From positions 248,001 to 312,000 of the forward strand of contig CANKZZ010000002.1 in NCBI GenBank assembly GCA_947488655.1: a stretch of DNA of 64,000 nt. The letters are read 5' to 3'. Below, one piece after another: positions 9,331 to 16,832 of this stretch (position 1 is the stretch's first letter; each line of letters opens with the position of its first letter). The DNA comes from an uncultured Psychroserpens sp. (GTDB lineage Bacteria > Bacteroidota > Bacteroidia > Flavobacteriales > Flavobacteriaceae). A model generated the notes under the pieces. The model did not search any database, was not told the DNA's origin, and worked only from the letters and a program-made list of their open reading frames with translations. The position numbers and the translations under genes were made by a program.

Positions 9331-9400
9331 GTTTAAAATTTCTAGAGTTAGTATATCTACGTAAAATAAAGTTATTAAGTTTTAAGTCGCTATTAAATAT

Positions 9401-9408
9401 CAAACTTA
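9401..9408 (-). promoter_or_regulatory. Candidate -7 box of the arsenosugar operon
   Basis: On the minus strand this octamer reads TAAGTTTG, an exact match to the Bacteroidota -7 consensus TAnnTTTG, 71 bases upstream of the first gene of the operon. No clean -33 TTG is placed at the usual 19-21 bases, so the call is tentative. The 176-base divergent gap 9331-9506 must also hold the xdhC promoter, for which no convincing match was seen. Confidence 0.3.
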
Positions 9409-9506
9409 ACAGAAAAATAAGCAGAATGCTAATTTATTTTTTATCGTTAATTTGAAATATGGTTTGTATTAAAAAGTCTTACATTTAAAATCTATTTTTA
9501 GTTACA

Positions 9507-10286
9507 ATGAAAAATTGGATAGAACTTTTATTAGAATTTAAATCAAAACAACAACCTGTTGCACTTGTTACAGTTACAAGGTGTTTAGGGTCAACGCCTT
9601 GTGTTTTAGGTTCTCGTATGATAGTCACTAAAAATAAAACATTGTATGGTACAATTGGAGGTGGAAAATTAGAATTTTTAGCCATAGAGCAAGCTATGAT
9701 TGCATTGAGTAAAAATAAAATTATAGAATCTGGTTATACCTTAGGGCCAGAATTTGAACAATGCTGTGGAGGTAAAGTTGAATTTATTATAGAACCTATG
9801 AACCAAACACCAGAACTCTTTTTATTTGGAGCAGGACACATCGGACAAGAAATAGTGCAATTACTAGTAGGTACACCTTTTAAAGTACATTTAATTGATT
9901 CTAGAGAAAATTGGTTTAAAGAGAAATATCTAGACCCAAGTATTAACTCATGTGAAGTAAGCGAAATAGATTTTAAAACCTTTAGAGACGCAGTAAAATG
10001 GGGAAGTAGTTGCTATGTTTTGGTATTAACTCACAATCATGCTATAGATTTTGATATCATTGCTATGGCACTAAAAGAGGAAACTAGGTTTTTAGGTTTA
10101 ATTGGGAGTAAAACTAAAAAGGCACGATTTAATAATATGCTCATTAATGAATTGGGTATTAAAGAAGGTATGAGTAATGTGGTTTGTCCAATTGGATTGC
10201 CTATTGGAGGCGATACACCAAAAGAAATTGCGATTAGTGTTGTGGCACAATTACTTCAAGTACATTATCAACCAATAGCAAAATAG
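9507..10286 (+). CDS. xdhC: XdhC/CoxI-family molybdenum-hydroxylase maturation protein
   Basis: A 259-residue protein with the two usual parts: an N-terminal XdhC/CoxI domain ('PVALVTVTRCLGSTPCVLGSRMIV', 'GTIGGGKLE', and a CCGG motif at 86-89) and a C-terminal Rossmann-like domain starting 'LFLFGAGHIGQEIV' (from about residue 104) with 'GLIGSKTKKARF' and 'PIGLPIGGDTP'. XdhC proteins bind the molybdenum cofactor, help add its terminal sulfur and insert it into xanthine dehydrogenase. The structural genes lie 2 kb further on, on the opposite strand. It is the first gene of a plus-strand run with the two unknown genes that follow. Confidence 0.92.
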   Translation: MKNWIELLLEFKSKQQPVALVTVTRCLGSTPCVLGSRMIVTKNKTLYGTIGGGKLEFLAIEQAMIALSKNKIIESGYTLGPEFEQCCGGKVEFIIEPMNQTPELFLFGAGHIGQEIVQLLVGTPFKVHLIDSRENWFKEKYLDPSINSCEVSEIDFKTFRDAVKWGSSCYVLVLTHNHAIDFDIIAMALKEETRFLGLIGSKTKKARFNNMLINELGIKEGMSNVVCPIGLPIGGDTPKEIAISVVAQLLQVHYQPIAK

Positions 10287-10289
10287 ATA

Positions 10290-10319
10290 GTGTCATTCAG
10301 AGTAAAGCGAAGAATCTTA
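10290..10319 (+). repeat. Dispersed intergenic repeat (GTCATTC..GCGAAGAATCT type)
   Basis: The 35-base gap between xdhC and the next gene holds GTGTCATTCAGAGTAAAGCG followed by AAGAATCTTA. This is the form of a short repeat I recognise as common between genes in flavobacterial chromosomes ('gtcattctgagc..agcgaagaatct'). It ends two bases before the next start codon. A longer element beginning with the related GTCATTGCGAA lies at 50114-50181. Confidence 0.6.
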
Positions 10320-10321
10320 AC

Positions 10322-11326
10322 ATGAAAAACAACAAATCCATTCTAGACAAATTAACTGCGCTTTGGGCATTAAACGAGTCTGGTCTTGGCGGTTTTTTAC
10401 ACGTTTTTAATACACCTTTTACTGGACTAATTGTTGGAGGAGTATCAATCTTACTCATTAGTTTAATTGCTTATTATGCCGAAAATAAATGGCAAGCTAT
10501 TTTAAAAGCACTTCTAATTGTGTTAATTATTAAAATGGCAGTAAGCCCATATTCTCCTTTTGGAGCCTATGTTGCGGTTAGTTTTCAAGCCTTGTTTGGA
10601 GCGTTTTTGTTTACTAACTTTTCATGGAAAGGTGCTACTTTAATGGTTTTAGGAATGGTCACTTTTTTAGAATCTGCACTCCAAAAATTATTGATACTAA
10701 CAATTGTTTATGGTACAGAATTATGGGAAGCCATCAATATTTATGGTTCTTGGGTGCAAAAGAAATTGAATTTTATTTCTGAAACCTCTACAACATCAGC
10801 ATTAGTAACATTGTATCTTGTTGTTTATGGAATTTGTGGAATTTTAGCAGGATTTTTTATTAAAAGCATGATTAACATTATATCTAATAAAACAGACACT
10901 GATTTTTTTATAGAACCAGATGATTTAAGTGCAGAGAAAAAGACATCAAAAGTTTCTTTTAAAACTAAAGTGATTTGGGTTTGGTTGATTACTGTTGCTA
11001 TAATTGTTTTCGCATTTTCGTTTTTTGGAGGCGATTTATTTGGATGGCGAAAAGGCGTATATATTATGTTGCGTAGCTTTTTAATATTAATGCTTTGGTA
11101 TTTGGTTATTGGACCTTTACTCTTAAAATTAGTTAGGAAATACCTCAATAAAAAAGAATCTCAATACAAAGAAGATATTACTAATGCAATGGACCTGTTT
11201 CCATATTTTAGACAGATTATTTCATTTACTTGGAAGGAGACAAAACATTTGAAAGGCTATATGAGATTCAAACATTTTATGGCAAATAGTATTTCAAATT
11301 GTATTCATTTTAAAATGCCTTCGTAA
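10322..11326 (+). CDS. Multi-pass membrane protein of unknown function
   Basis: A 334-residue protein not recognised as a known family. About seven membrane segments are visible: residues 33-52, 58-73, 80-98, 103-128, 158-182, 217-236 and 245-270. There is a hydrophilic loop at 185-215 and a basic cytoplasmic-looking tail. Its stop overlaps the ATG of the P-loop NTPase by one base (TAATG), so the two are translationally coupled. Placement between xdhC and the xanthine dehydrogenase genes suggests a link to molybdenum-cofactor or purine metabolism, such as a transporter component, but there is no motif to show it. Good coding character and tight packing argue that it is real. Confidence 0.8.
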   Translation: MKNNKSILDKLTALWALNESGLGGFLHVFNTPFTGLIVGGVSILLISLIAYYAENKWQAILKALLIVLIIKMAVSPYSPFGAYVAVSFQALFGAFLFTNFSWKGATLMVLGMVTFLESALQKLLILTIVYGTELWEAINIYGSWVQKKLNFISETSTTSALVTLYLVVYGICGILAGFFIKSMINIISNKTDTDFFIEPDDLSAEKKTSKVSFKTKVIWVWLITVAIIVFAFSFFGGDLFGWRKGVYIMLRSFLILMLWYLVIGPLLLKLVRKYLNKKESQYKEDITNAMDLFPYFRQIISFTWKETKHLKGYMRFKHFMANSISNCIHFKMPS

Positions 11327-11823
11327 TGATTTATATTCTAACAGGAGATATTCGAACAGGCAAGACAACAGCTTTATTAAATTGGATTATCGATAGAAAG
11401 GATGTAGATGGATTAATTTGTCCTGATGGGAGGGACAAAAAACGTTATTTTCTGAAAGTGAACTCAAAAGAAGAATTTCAACTTGAAGTAGCAACAGATA
11501 ACAATATTAGACCAGAAAATATCATCAAAATTGGACCTTTTCAATTTTTGAAATCTGCTTTCAAAAAAGCCAATGATTTCTTAAGTTCTTTTACTTCGGA
11601 AAATGATAATCAATATTTAATTATCGACGAATTAGGAAAATTAGAACTTAAAAATGAAGGTTTACACATTTCCGCAGAAACATTAATTCCTCAATTCTTG
11701 ATTGATGAAAAGCAACACTTAATTCTAGTAGTTCGTGATTATTTATTAGATGATATTATTAAGCATTATAATATTGCTGAATATCAACTTTTAAGTAAAG
11801 CAGATTTAAATAATCTTAGTTAA
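11326..11823 (+). CDS. P-loop NTPase, THEP1/NTPase_1-like
   Basis: A 165-residue protein with a Walker A motif near the start (G7-D-I-R-T-G-K13-T-T, 'GDIRTGKTT') and a Walker B 'LIIDELGKLEL' with Asp101-Glu102, followed by 'VVRDYLLDDII'. The arrangement matches the THEP1-type nucleoside-triphosphatases (COG1618), which are single-domain enzymes of about 170-190 residues with broad NTP hydrolysis and poorly known roles. It overlaps the membrane-protein gene by one base, so the pair probably forms a functional unit. It might energise or gate the membrane partner; that is inference. Confidence 0.8.
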   Translation: MIYILTGDIRTGKTTALLNWIIDRKDVDGLICPDGRDKKRYFLKVNSKEEFQLEVATDNNIRPENIIKIGPFQFLKSAFKKANDFLSSFTSENDNQYLIIDELGKLELKNEGLHISAETLIPQFLIDEKQHLILVVRDYLLDDIIKHYNIAEYQLLSKADLNNLS

Positions 11824-11857
11824 AATCGTTATTCTATACTTGGTACGAAATCTCTTG

Positions 11858-12340
11858 CTAACTAAATAACGTTTCACTTAAAGCGTAATAAATTGCCATT
11901 ATAGCAGAAAATACAGCACTTCCTAGAAAGCGCCATTTAATCTTAAATCGATTTTGAATAATATAATTGGCAATAAATGAAATTGGAATATTTACTAAAA
12001 ATGACCAAAAAGCAATTTCTAAAAGATCTAAATCTATAGCATTAAAAGCTCCCGAAAATAGTTTGATAAATAATAAATGTCTGGCAATCCATAAGGGATT
12101 AAAATATGCGATAGCTAAAAAGGTTTTGGTTAAAGTGGCTTTAATCCCTTTTAAAAACTGTGTCTTTTTTACAATCCAATCAAAATAATTAGGAATCTCG
12201 AAAGCATAAAACGTGGCGCCAACTAACATCATTCCCAATAGACGAGATAAAGCGAATTCATCTAGTAAAATTGCAGCAATAGTGTCTCCAGCACTATAAA
12301 TAAGCGCGCCTTTTAATATGTTTTGTTTTTTATAATGCAG
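11858..12340 (-). CDS. Small membrane protein of unknown function, start unclear
   Basis: The frame runs from a stop upstream at 12404-12406 to the stop at 11858 without any ATG before residue 'GMMLVGATFYAFEI'. The protein-like sequence clearly begins earlier ('KGALIYSAGDTIAAILLDEF'), so a start at the internal ATG (12232) or TTG (12238) would truncate it. A CTG at 12340 would give 160 residues and is used here provisionally; other non-ATG starts, a lost start codon or an error in the sequence are possible. About four hydrophobic segments are visible, including 'AFWSFLVNIPISFIANYII'. It weakly recalls Mpv17-like small membrane proteins, not enough for a call. It is convergent with the NTPase gene. 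Confidence 0.5.
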   Translation of the reverse strand: MHYKKQNILKGALIYSAGDTIAAILLDEFALSRLLGMMLVGATFYAFEIPNYFDWIVKKTQFLKGIKATLTKTFLAIAYFNPLWIARHLLFIKLFSGAFNAIDLDLLEIAFWSFLVNIPISFIANYIIQNRFKIKWRFLGSAVFSAIMAIYYALSETLFS

Positions 12341-12363
12341 AGCTATAAGGCTGTTAGTTTTAA

Positions 12364-12431
12364 TCCTGCAAAGTTGTAAACCTTGTAGGTGTTGGTCTTG
12401 TTTTCAAACTTACAAGGTTTTAAAAACCTTG
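12364..12431. repeat. Dispersed palindromic repeat (CAAGGTTTTAAAAACCTTG type)
   Basis: The gap after xdhB holds CAAGGTTTTAAAAACCTTG at 12413-12431 (9-base arms around a central A) and a diverged partner 'CCTGCAAAGTTGTAAACCTTG' type segment at 12365-12385. The same element, as CCTGCAAGG-TTTTAAAAA-CCTGCAAGG, is found at 56043-56069 in the arg operon. Such 'aaccttg/caaggtt' palindromes are frequent between genes in Flavobacteriaceae. It may double as a terminator for the xdhA-xdhB transcript, whose last gene ends at 12452. Confidence 0.65.
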
Positions 12432-12451
12432 CTAGATATTTGCAACTATTT

Positions 12452-14776
12452 TTATTTTCCATACAAACTCATCAACACTTTTTCAGGTGTCATAGGTGCA
12501 TGAAATTTTAAAGTATAGTCAGGGTTAAAAGCGCTAATTGCATTTTGAAGTGCAAAATAAGCACCAATACCATACATTAAAGGAGGTTCTCCAACAGCTT
12601 TTGATTTTAAAATTGCCATATCATTACCTTCTGTCTCTACAGGAATAACTTCTACAATTTTAGGAACAGAAAACAGATCTGGAATTTTATAAGTTGATAA
12701 AGCATTTGATAATAAGCGACCATCGTCATTATAAGCAATCTCTTCCATGGTCATCCAACCAATACCTTGTGCTAATGCACCTTCTACTTGTCCTAGATCA
12801 ATACCTTCGCTCATACTTTTTCCGTAGTCATGTACAATTTTTACACTATCAAACTCATAAGTGCCACGTGTACAATCTACCGTAACAGTCGTTATTGCTG
12901 TGCCATATACATGATAGGCGAAAGGATGTCCTTTTTCTTTAGTTTTATCAAAATGAATTTCTGGAGTTGCATAGTGAGCATTTTCAGTAAGAGCAACACG
13001 TCTTAACATGGCACTGCTTATGAGACTTGTCCAAGATAATTCTGATTGTTTACCTTTTACGAAAACAAAGCCATTATTTAATTCTAAATCATCTTCCGAA
13101 GCATTTAAAATTTCCGAAGCCACAATTTTTAAACGCTCAACTAAACTATTACAAGCCATTAACGTTGCTTTTCCGTTTAAATCTGCAGTAGAACTCGCAG
13201 CAGAAGGTGACGTATTAGCAACTCTCGTCGTATTAGTAGTTTCTATTTTGATTTTATCAATAGGAATCGAAAACACATCTGCAGCAATTTGCATCATTTT
13301 GGTGTTAACGCCTTGACCCATTTCTACAGCTGCAGTGCTAATGCCAACGCTTCCGTCTAAATAAATGTGAACCAGTGCTCGTGCATGATTCATTGGTGTA
13401 TTGGTAAAAGAAATCCCAAAAGTTATAGGCATAAATGCCAATCCCTTTTTAAATGTTTTATTGGTTTTGTTAAAGTTGGCAACCTCTTGCTCTAAAACTT
13501 CAATATTAAATAGTTTTTTAGCCGATTCCCAAGTGTTTTTGGCTTCTACCTTTTTAGCAATTTGTCCGTAAGAAAACGTATCATTTTCATCAAGCAAATT
13601 GGCTTCTTGTATTTGTTTTGCACTCACACCAATCTCGTGAGCTGCTTTTGCAATTGCAGACTCAATAACAAACATACCTTGCGGACCGCCAAAACCTCTA
13701 AACGCTGTATTTGGAGGAAGGTTGGTTTTGCAACTCAATACTTTTGTGGTCACGTTTGGTACGTAATAACTGTTGGTTGCATGAAATAAAGTACGCTCTG
13801 CAATGGCTGGAGACAAATCGGCTGCAGCTCCAGAATTTTGTAAAAACTCGGTTTGATAAGCAAGTATTTTTAAGTCTTTTGAAAGTCCGATTTTATAAGT
13901 GCTTTCATAAGGATGACGTTTTCCTGTCATGCGTAAATCGTCATGACGATTTAATATCAATTTTACCGATTGATTTAAATGATACGTCGCTAAAGCAGCC
14001 ATTACAGCCCAAGGAGTTGCTTGATCTTCTTTACCACCAAAACCACCACCAAGACGTGTTACATCTACTTCTATTTTGTGCATTGCAAGATCCAGTACGC
14101 GAGCAGTAGTCGCTTGTACAGCAGTTGGTCCTTGTGTTGATGAGGTGATTTTGATGTTGCCATTTTCCATTGGTTCTGCATACGCACCTTGTGCTTCAAT
14201 GTATAAATGCTCTTGACCGTTAGAAAAGGTTTCGCCTTCAAAAATATAGTCGCAATTTGCAAATGCTTTATCTGTGTTACCTAAACTAAACGAGCGTGGT
14301 GCGTTGATGAAACTCCCTTTTGCCTTGGCTTCTTTTGCAGTAGTAATAACTGGTAAATCTTCAATTTCTATGTCGATTAAACCTCTTGCTTTTCTTGCAA
14401 TAAATTCAGATTCTGCAACAATTAAGGCAATTGGCATTCCCCAAAAATGCACTTCATTTTCAGCAAACAAGGGTTCGTCTGCAATAATGCCTCCAATTTC
14501 ATTTGTACCAGGAATATCTTTATAGGTAAAAATACGTTCGACACCTTCTAAAGCTCGCGCTTTAGAGTAATCTATATTTATAATTTTCCCGTGTGCTTTT
14601 GGCGAATCAAAAACAACTGCATGAAATGTGCCTTGCCTAATGTTTACATCATCTACATACAACGATTCTCCTCTAACATGCGTGTAAGAATCTAAGTTTT
14701 TGATGCTCTTTTTTAATGCTACCGAAACAGCATCTAATTTAGAGTCAAGGTCACTATTTGATTTGTTTTTATGCAT
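12452..14776 (-). CDS. xdhB: Xanthine dehydrogenase, molybdopterin-binding subunit
   Basis: Length is 774 residues from the ATG at 14776; an in-frame TTG at 14785 would add three residues. It belongs to the xanthine oxidase family large subunit. Seen: 'TRLGGGFGGKED' and 'FRGFGGPQGMF' (cofactor-binding loops), 'EMGQGVNTKMMQIAADVF' (Gln near the Mo), and 'KAVGEPPLMYGIGAYFAL' carrying the catalytic Glu of the VGEPPL motif. With xdhA it oxidises hypoxanthine and xanthine to urate in the cytoplasm; there is no export signal. The ATG overlaps the xdhA stop by eight bases, consistent with coupled translation. Guanine deaminase, which makes xanthine, lies just upstream. Uricase or later purine genes are not in the window. 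Confidence 0.93.
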   Translation of the reverse strand: MHKNKSNSDLDSKLDAVSVALKKSIKNLDSYTHVRGESLYVDDVNIRQGTFHAVVFDSPKAHGKIINIDYSKARALEGVERIFTYKDIPGTNEIGGIIADEPLFAENEVHFWGMPIALIVAESEFIARKARGLIDIEIEDLPVITTAKEAKAKGSFINAPRSFSLGNTDKAFANCDYIFEGETFSNGQEHLYIEAQGAYAEPMENGNIKITSSTQGPTAVQATTARVLDLAMHKIEVDVTRLGGGFGGKEDQATPWAVMAALATYHLNQSVKLILNRHDDLRMTGKRHPYESTYKIGLSKDLKILAYQTEFLQNSGAAADLSPAIAERTLFHATNSYYVPNVTTKVLSCKTNLPPNTAFRGFGGPQGMFVIESAIAKAAHEIGVSAKQIQEANLLDENDTFSYGQIAKKVEAKNTWESAKKLFNIEVLEQEVANFNKTNKTFKKGLAFMPITFGISFTNTPMNHARALVHIYLDGSVGISTAAVEMGQGVNTKMMQIAADVFSIPIDKIKIETTNTTRVANTSPSAASSTADLNGKATLMACNSLVERLKIVASEILNASEDDLELNNGFVFVKGKQSELSWTSLISSAMLRRVALTENAHYATPEIHFDKTKEKGHPFAYHVYGTAITTVTVDCTRGTYEFDSVKIVHDYGKSMSEGIDLGQVEGALAQGIGWMTMEEIAYNDDGRLLSNALSTYKIPDLFSVPKIVEVIPVETEGNDMAILKSKAVGEPPLMYGIGAYFALQNAISAFNPDYTLKFHAPMTPEKVLMSLYGK

Positions 14777-16178
14777 GTTGTACAAAATCGTTTAGTGTGA
14801 ATTTCTTCGGAAATGACTCCGTGAAATGTGCAAAAAATAGTTGTCTAGCCAATAGCCTTTTGTAATCACTTGTGCCACGTACATCACTAATTGGCGAAAT
14901 TTCTTTTTGTAGCATCTCATTAGCTTCTAATATCGTTTCTGAAGTGAGGGTTTTACCTTCTAAAAATTTCGAAGTATCATGTAAGTATTTTGGAATTGCT
15001 GCAACTCCACCAATCGAAACATGAGCTTCTGTAATACTATCGTTTTCTACAGAAATGTGAATTGCAGAGTTAACACTTGCAATATCCAAATGAGTTCGTT
15101 TACAGACTTTTTCGAAATTAAAAAATGAATGTTTTGAAGGTAAATTAAAACGGATAGATTTTAATAATTCACCATCTTTTAAATCGTACTTTTTATAATC
15201 TAAATAAAAGTCTTTGAGTGCTTTGTGTCTTTCATTTTGATCTTGGTCTGTAATAGTAATTTCGCTATTTAATGCTAAAAAGAAAATGGTCATGTCACCA
15301 ATAGGAGATGCATTAACCAAATTTCCACCAAAGGATGCCATATTTCTAATTTGCTCAGAAGAGACTAGCTTTAAGTGCTTTTTTAAGTTTGGCAAAATAC
15401 TATTTAATTCAGTGTGATTCCATAAATCGGAAACCGTTGTGTTTGTACCAATCGTGCAAACTCCGTTTTTAATTGTAATACCTTTTAGATAGTCTTTTTC
15501 GGCAATAAGATGAACAGGATTATCTGTTAAATTATCTGCTTGTTGCACGTATAAATCGGTTCCTCCAGAAACATATTTTCCTTTGGGTTGATTTAAATCT
15601 TTGGCTTCAATATCTTTTAAACGTTGTGGTATACTTTCAAAATACTCAGGAATAAATTCATTATCGATTAACCATTTAAAAGTAGTTTCGGTTTTATGTT
15701 CTAGTTTCTCAACCACTTGATGTGCTGCTTTTTCAATGGCTTTATAGCCTGTGCACCTGCAAATATTTCCACTAATAGCATCAAGTGCATTGTTGTAATT
15801 CTTTTCAGAATTTGAAAGGGCAAAACCTGTTAAGGCAACCACAAAACCAGGAGTGCAAAATCCGCATTGTGTAGCGTAATTTGCTTTCATAGCTTCTTGA
15901 GCTGTGGTTAGTCTGTCTTTTAGATTAGTGCCTTCAACCGTTACAATATGTTTGCCATGCGCATTTCCGAGGGGAGAAATACAAGAGGTGATGCTTTGGT
16001 ATTCTATTGTGTCACCTTTTAATGTGCCAACCAATAGTGTACAAGCACCACAATCGCCTTCGCGACAACCAATTTTGGTTCCTGTGAGACGTTGTTGGTA
16101 ACGCACAAAATCCAATAAAGTGGTTCCGGAATGCTCCGAAGTTTTAATGGTTTTGTTATTTAGGATGAAGGTGATCAT
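14769..16178 (-). CDS. xdhA: Xanthine dehydrogenase, 2Fe-2S and FAD subunit
   Basis: A 469-residue fusion of the iron-sulfur and flavin parts. Residues 1-80 form a plant-type ferredoxin domain with 'GCREGDCGACT' and a further Cys in 'SITSCISP'. Residues about 85-160 form the second [2Fe-2S] domain ('CGFCTPGFV', 'SGNICRCTGYKA'). A FAD-binding domain follows from about 195 ('YVSGGTDLYVQ', 'NMASFGGNLVNASPIGD'), then a CO dehydrogenase flavoprotein C-terminal domain. Electrons pass from the Mo subunit through the clusters to FAD. The two-gene layout (FeS+FAD, Mo) is the usual bacterial XdhA/XdhB type. Confidence 0.93.
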   Translation of the reverse strand: MITFILNNKTIKTSEHSGTTLLDFVRYQQRLTGTKIGCREGDCGACTLLVGTLKGDTIEYQSITSCISPLGNAHGKHIVTVEGTNLKDRLTTAQEAMKANYATQCGFCTPGFVVALTGFALSNSEKNYNNALDAISGNICRCTGYKAIEKAAHQVVEKLEHKTETTFKWLIDNEFIPEYFESIPQRLKDIEAKDLNQPKGKYVSGGTDLYVQQADNLTDNPVHLIAEKDYLKGITIKNGVCTIGTNTTVSDLWNHTELNSILPNLKKHLKLVSSEQIRNMASFGGNLVNASPIGDMTIFFLALNSEITITDQDQNERHKALKDFYLDYKKYDLKDGELLKSIRFNLPSKHSFFNFEKVCKRTHLDIASVNSAIHISVENDSITEAHVSIGGVAAIPKYLHDTSKFLEGKTLTSETILEANEMLQKEISPISDVRGTSDYKRLLARQLFFAHFTESFPKKFTLNDFVQHA

Positions 16179-16256
16179 TTAGTCTCTATAAATTTATATA
16201 TTCATTTTTTACGTAAAATAATCTTAGGTTAGAGTTATGGTCATTTTTTTTAGTGT

Positions 16257-16730
16257 CTAATACTCCGTCTTATCTACTTTCTTAGTCCATTCTTGAAAAG
16301 GTTCTAATGCAATCTCACGAGCTAATTGCTCAAAAGGGATGCTTCTTTCTGCGTATGGTAAAGGGATTTCTTTGTAAATAAACTCGTCATCAAAGCCAAT
16401 GTTTGCAGCATCTACTTGATTGCTTCCATAATATACTTTATCTGGTCTCGCCCAATAAATTGCGCCTAAGCACATTGGACAAGGTTCACAAGAGGTGTAA
16501 ATTTCGCAACCATCTAATTGAAATGAGTCTAAGTTTTTACAAGCATCTCTTATGGCTGTAACTTCGGCATGCGCAGTTGGATCATTTGTAGAGGTTACTT
16601 TATTGTTTCCACGTCCTACAATTTTACCGTCTTTTACAACAACACAACCAAATGGTCCACCTTCGTTGTTATTCATTCCTTTTAAAGCAGCATTAACTGC
16701 TTCTTTCATGAATTTATCTTTATCTGTCAT
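16257..16730 (-). CDS. guaD: Guanine deaminase (cytidine-deaminase fold)
   Basis: A 157-residue protein very close to the short bacterial guanine deaminases such as Bacillus GuaD. The zinc/proton-shuttle motif is H-A-E in 'NDPTAHAEVTAIRDAC', and the second zinc motif P-C-P-M-C is in 'SCEPCPMCLGAIYWARP'. The 'GFDDEFIYKEI' segment and the C-terminal 'FQEWTKKVDKTEY' are also typical of GuaD rather than tRNA adenosine deaminase TadA. It converts guanine to xanthine, the substrate of the adjacent dehydrogenase (78-base gap to xdhA, same strand), so the three genes form a purine-breakdown unit. Confidence 0.92.
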   Translation of the reverse strand: MTDKDKFMKEAVNAALKGMNNNEGGPFGCVVVKDGKIVGRGNNKVTSTNDPTAHAEVTAIRDACKNLDSFQLDGCEIYTSCEPCPMCLGAIYWARPDKVYYGSNQVDAANIGFDDEFIYKEIPLPYAERSIPFEQLAREIALEPFQEWTKKVDKTEY

Positions 16731-16832
16731 ATATAATTAATTGAGTTGGATTTGTATTTTAATACAAGATATTAATTTCAAAACTAATAGGATACTTTCA
16801 ATTAAACTAAGTATGTTTTAAAATTAAATAAC

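Noticed and set aside
9331-9506. tRNA or small RNA in the arsenosugar/xdhC gap and other gaps over 100 bases
   Set aside because: No cloverleaf-like arms, CCA end or T-loop sequence was recognised in any gap; only promoter-like and repeat sequence is seen.
13008-13316. Open frame opposite xdhB, about 100 codons
   Set aside because: It lies entirely inside a well-conserved gene on the other strand, with no domain signature; treated as a shadow.
16731-16832. Palindrome TTGTATT-TT-AATACAA near 16755 as tamL terminator
   Set aside because: It is AT-only with no T run placed after it in the right direction, so chance is as likely as function.
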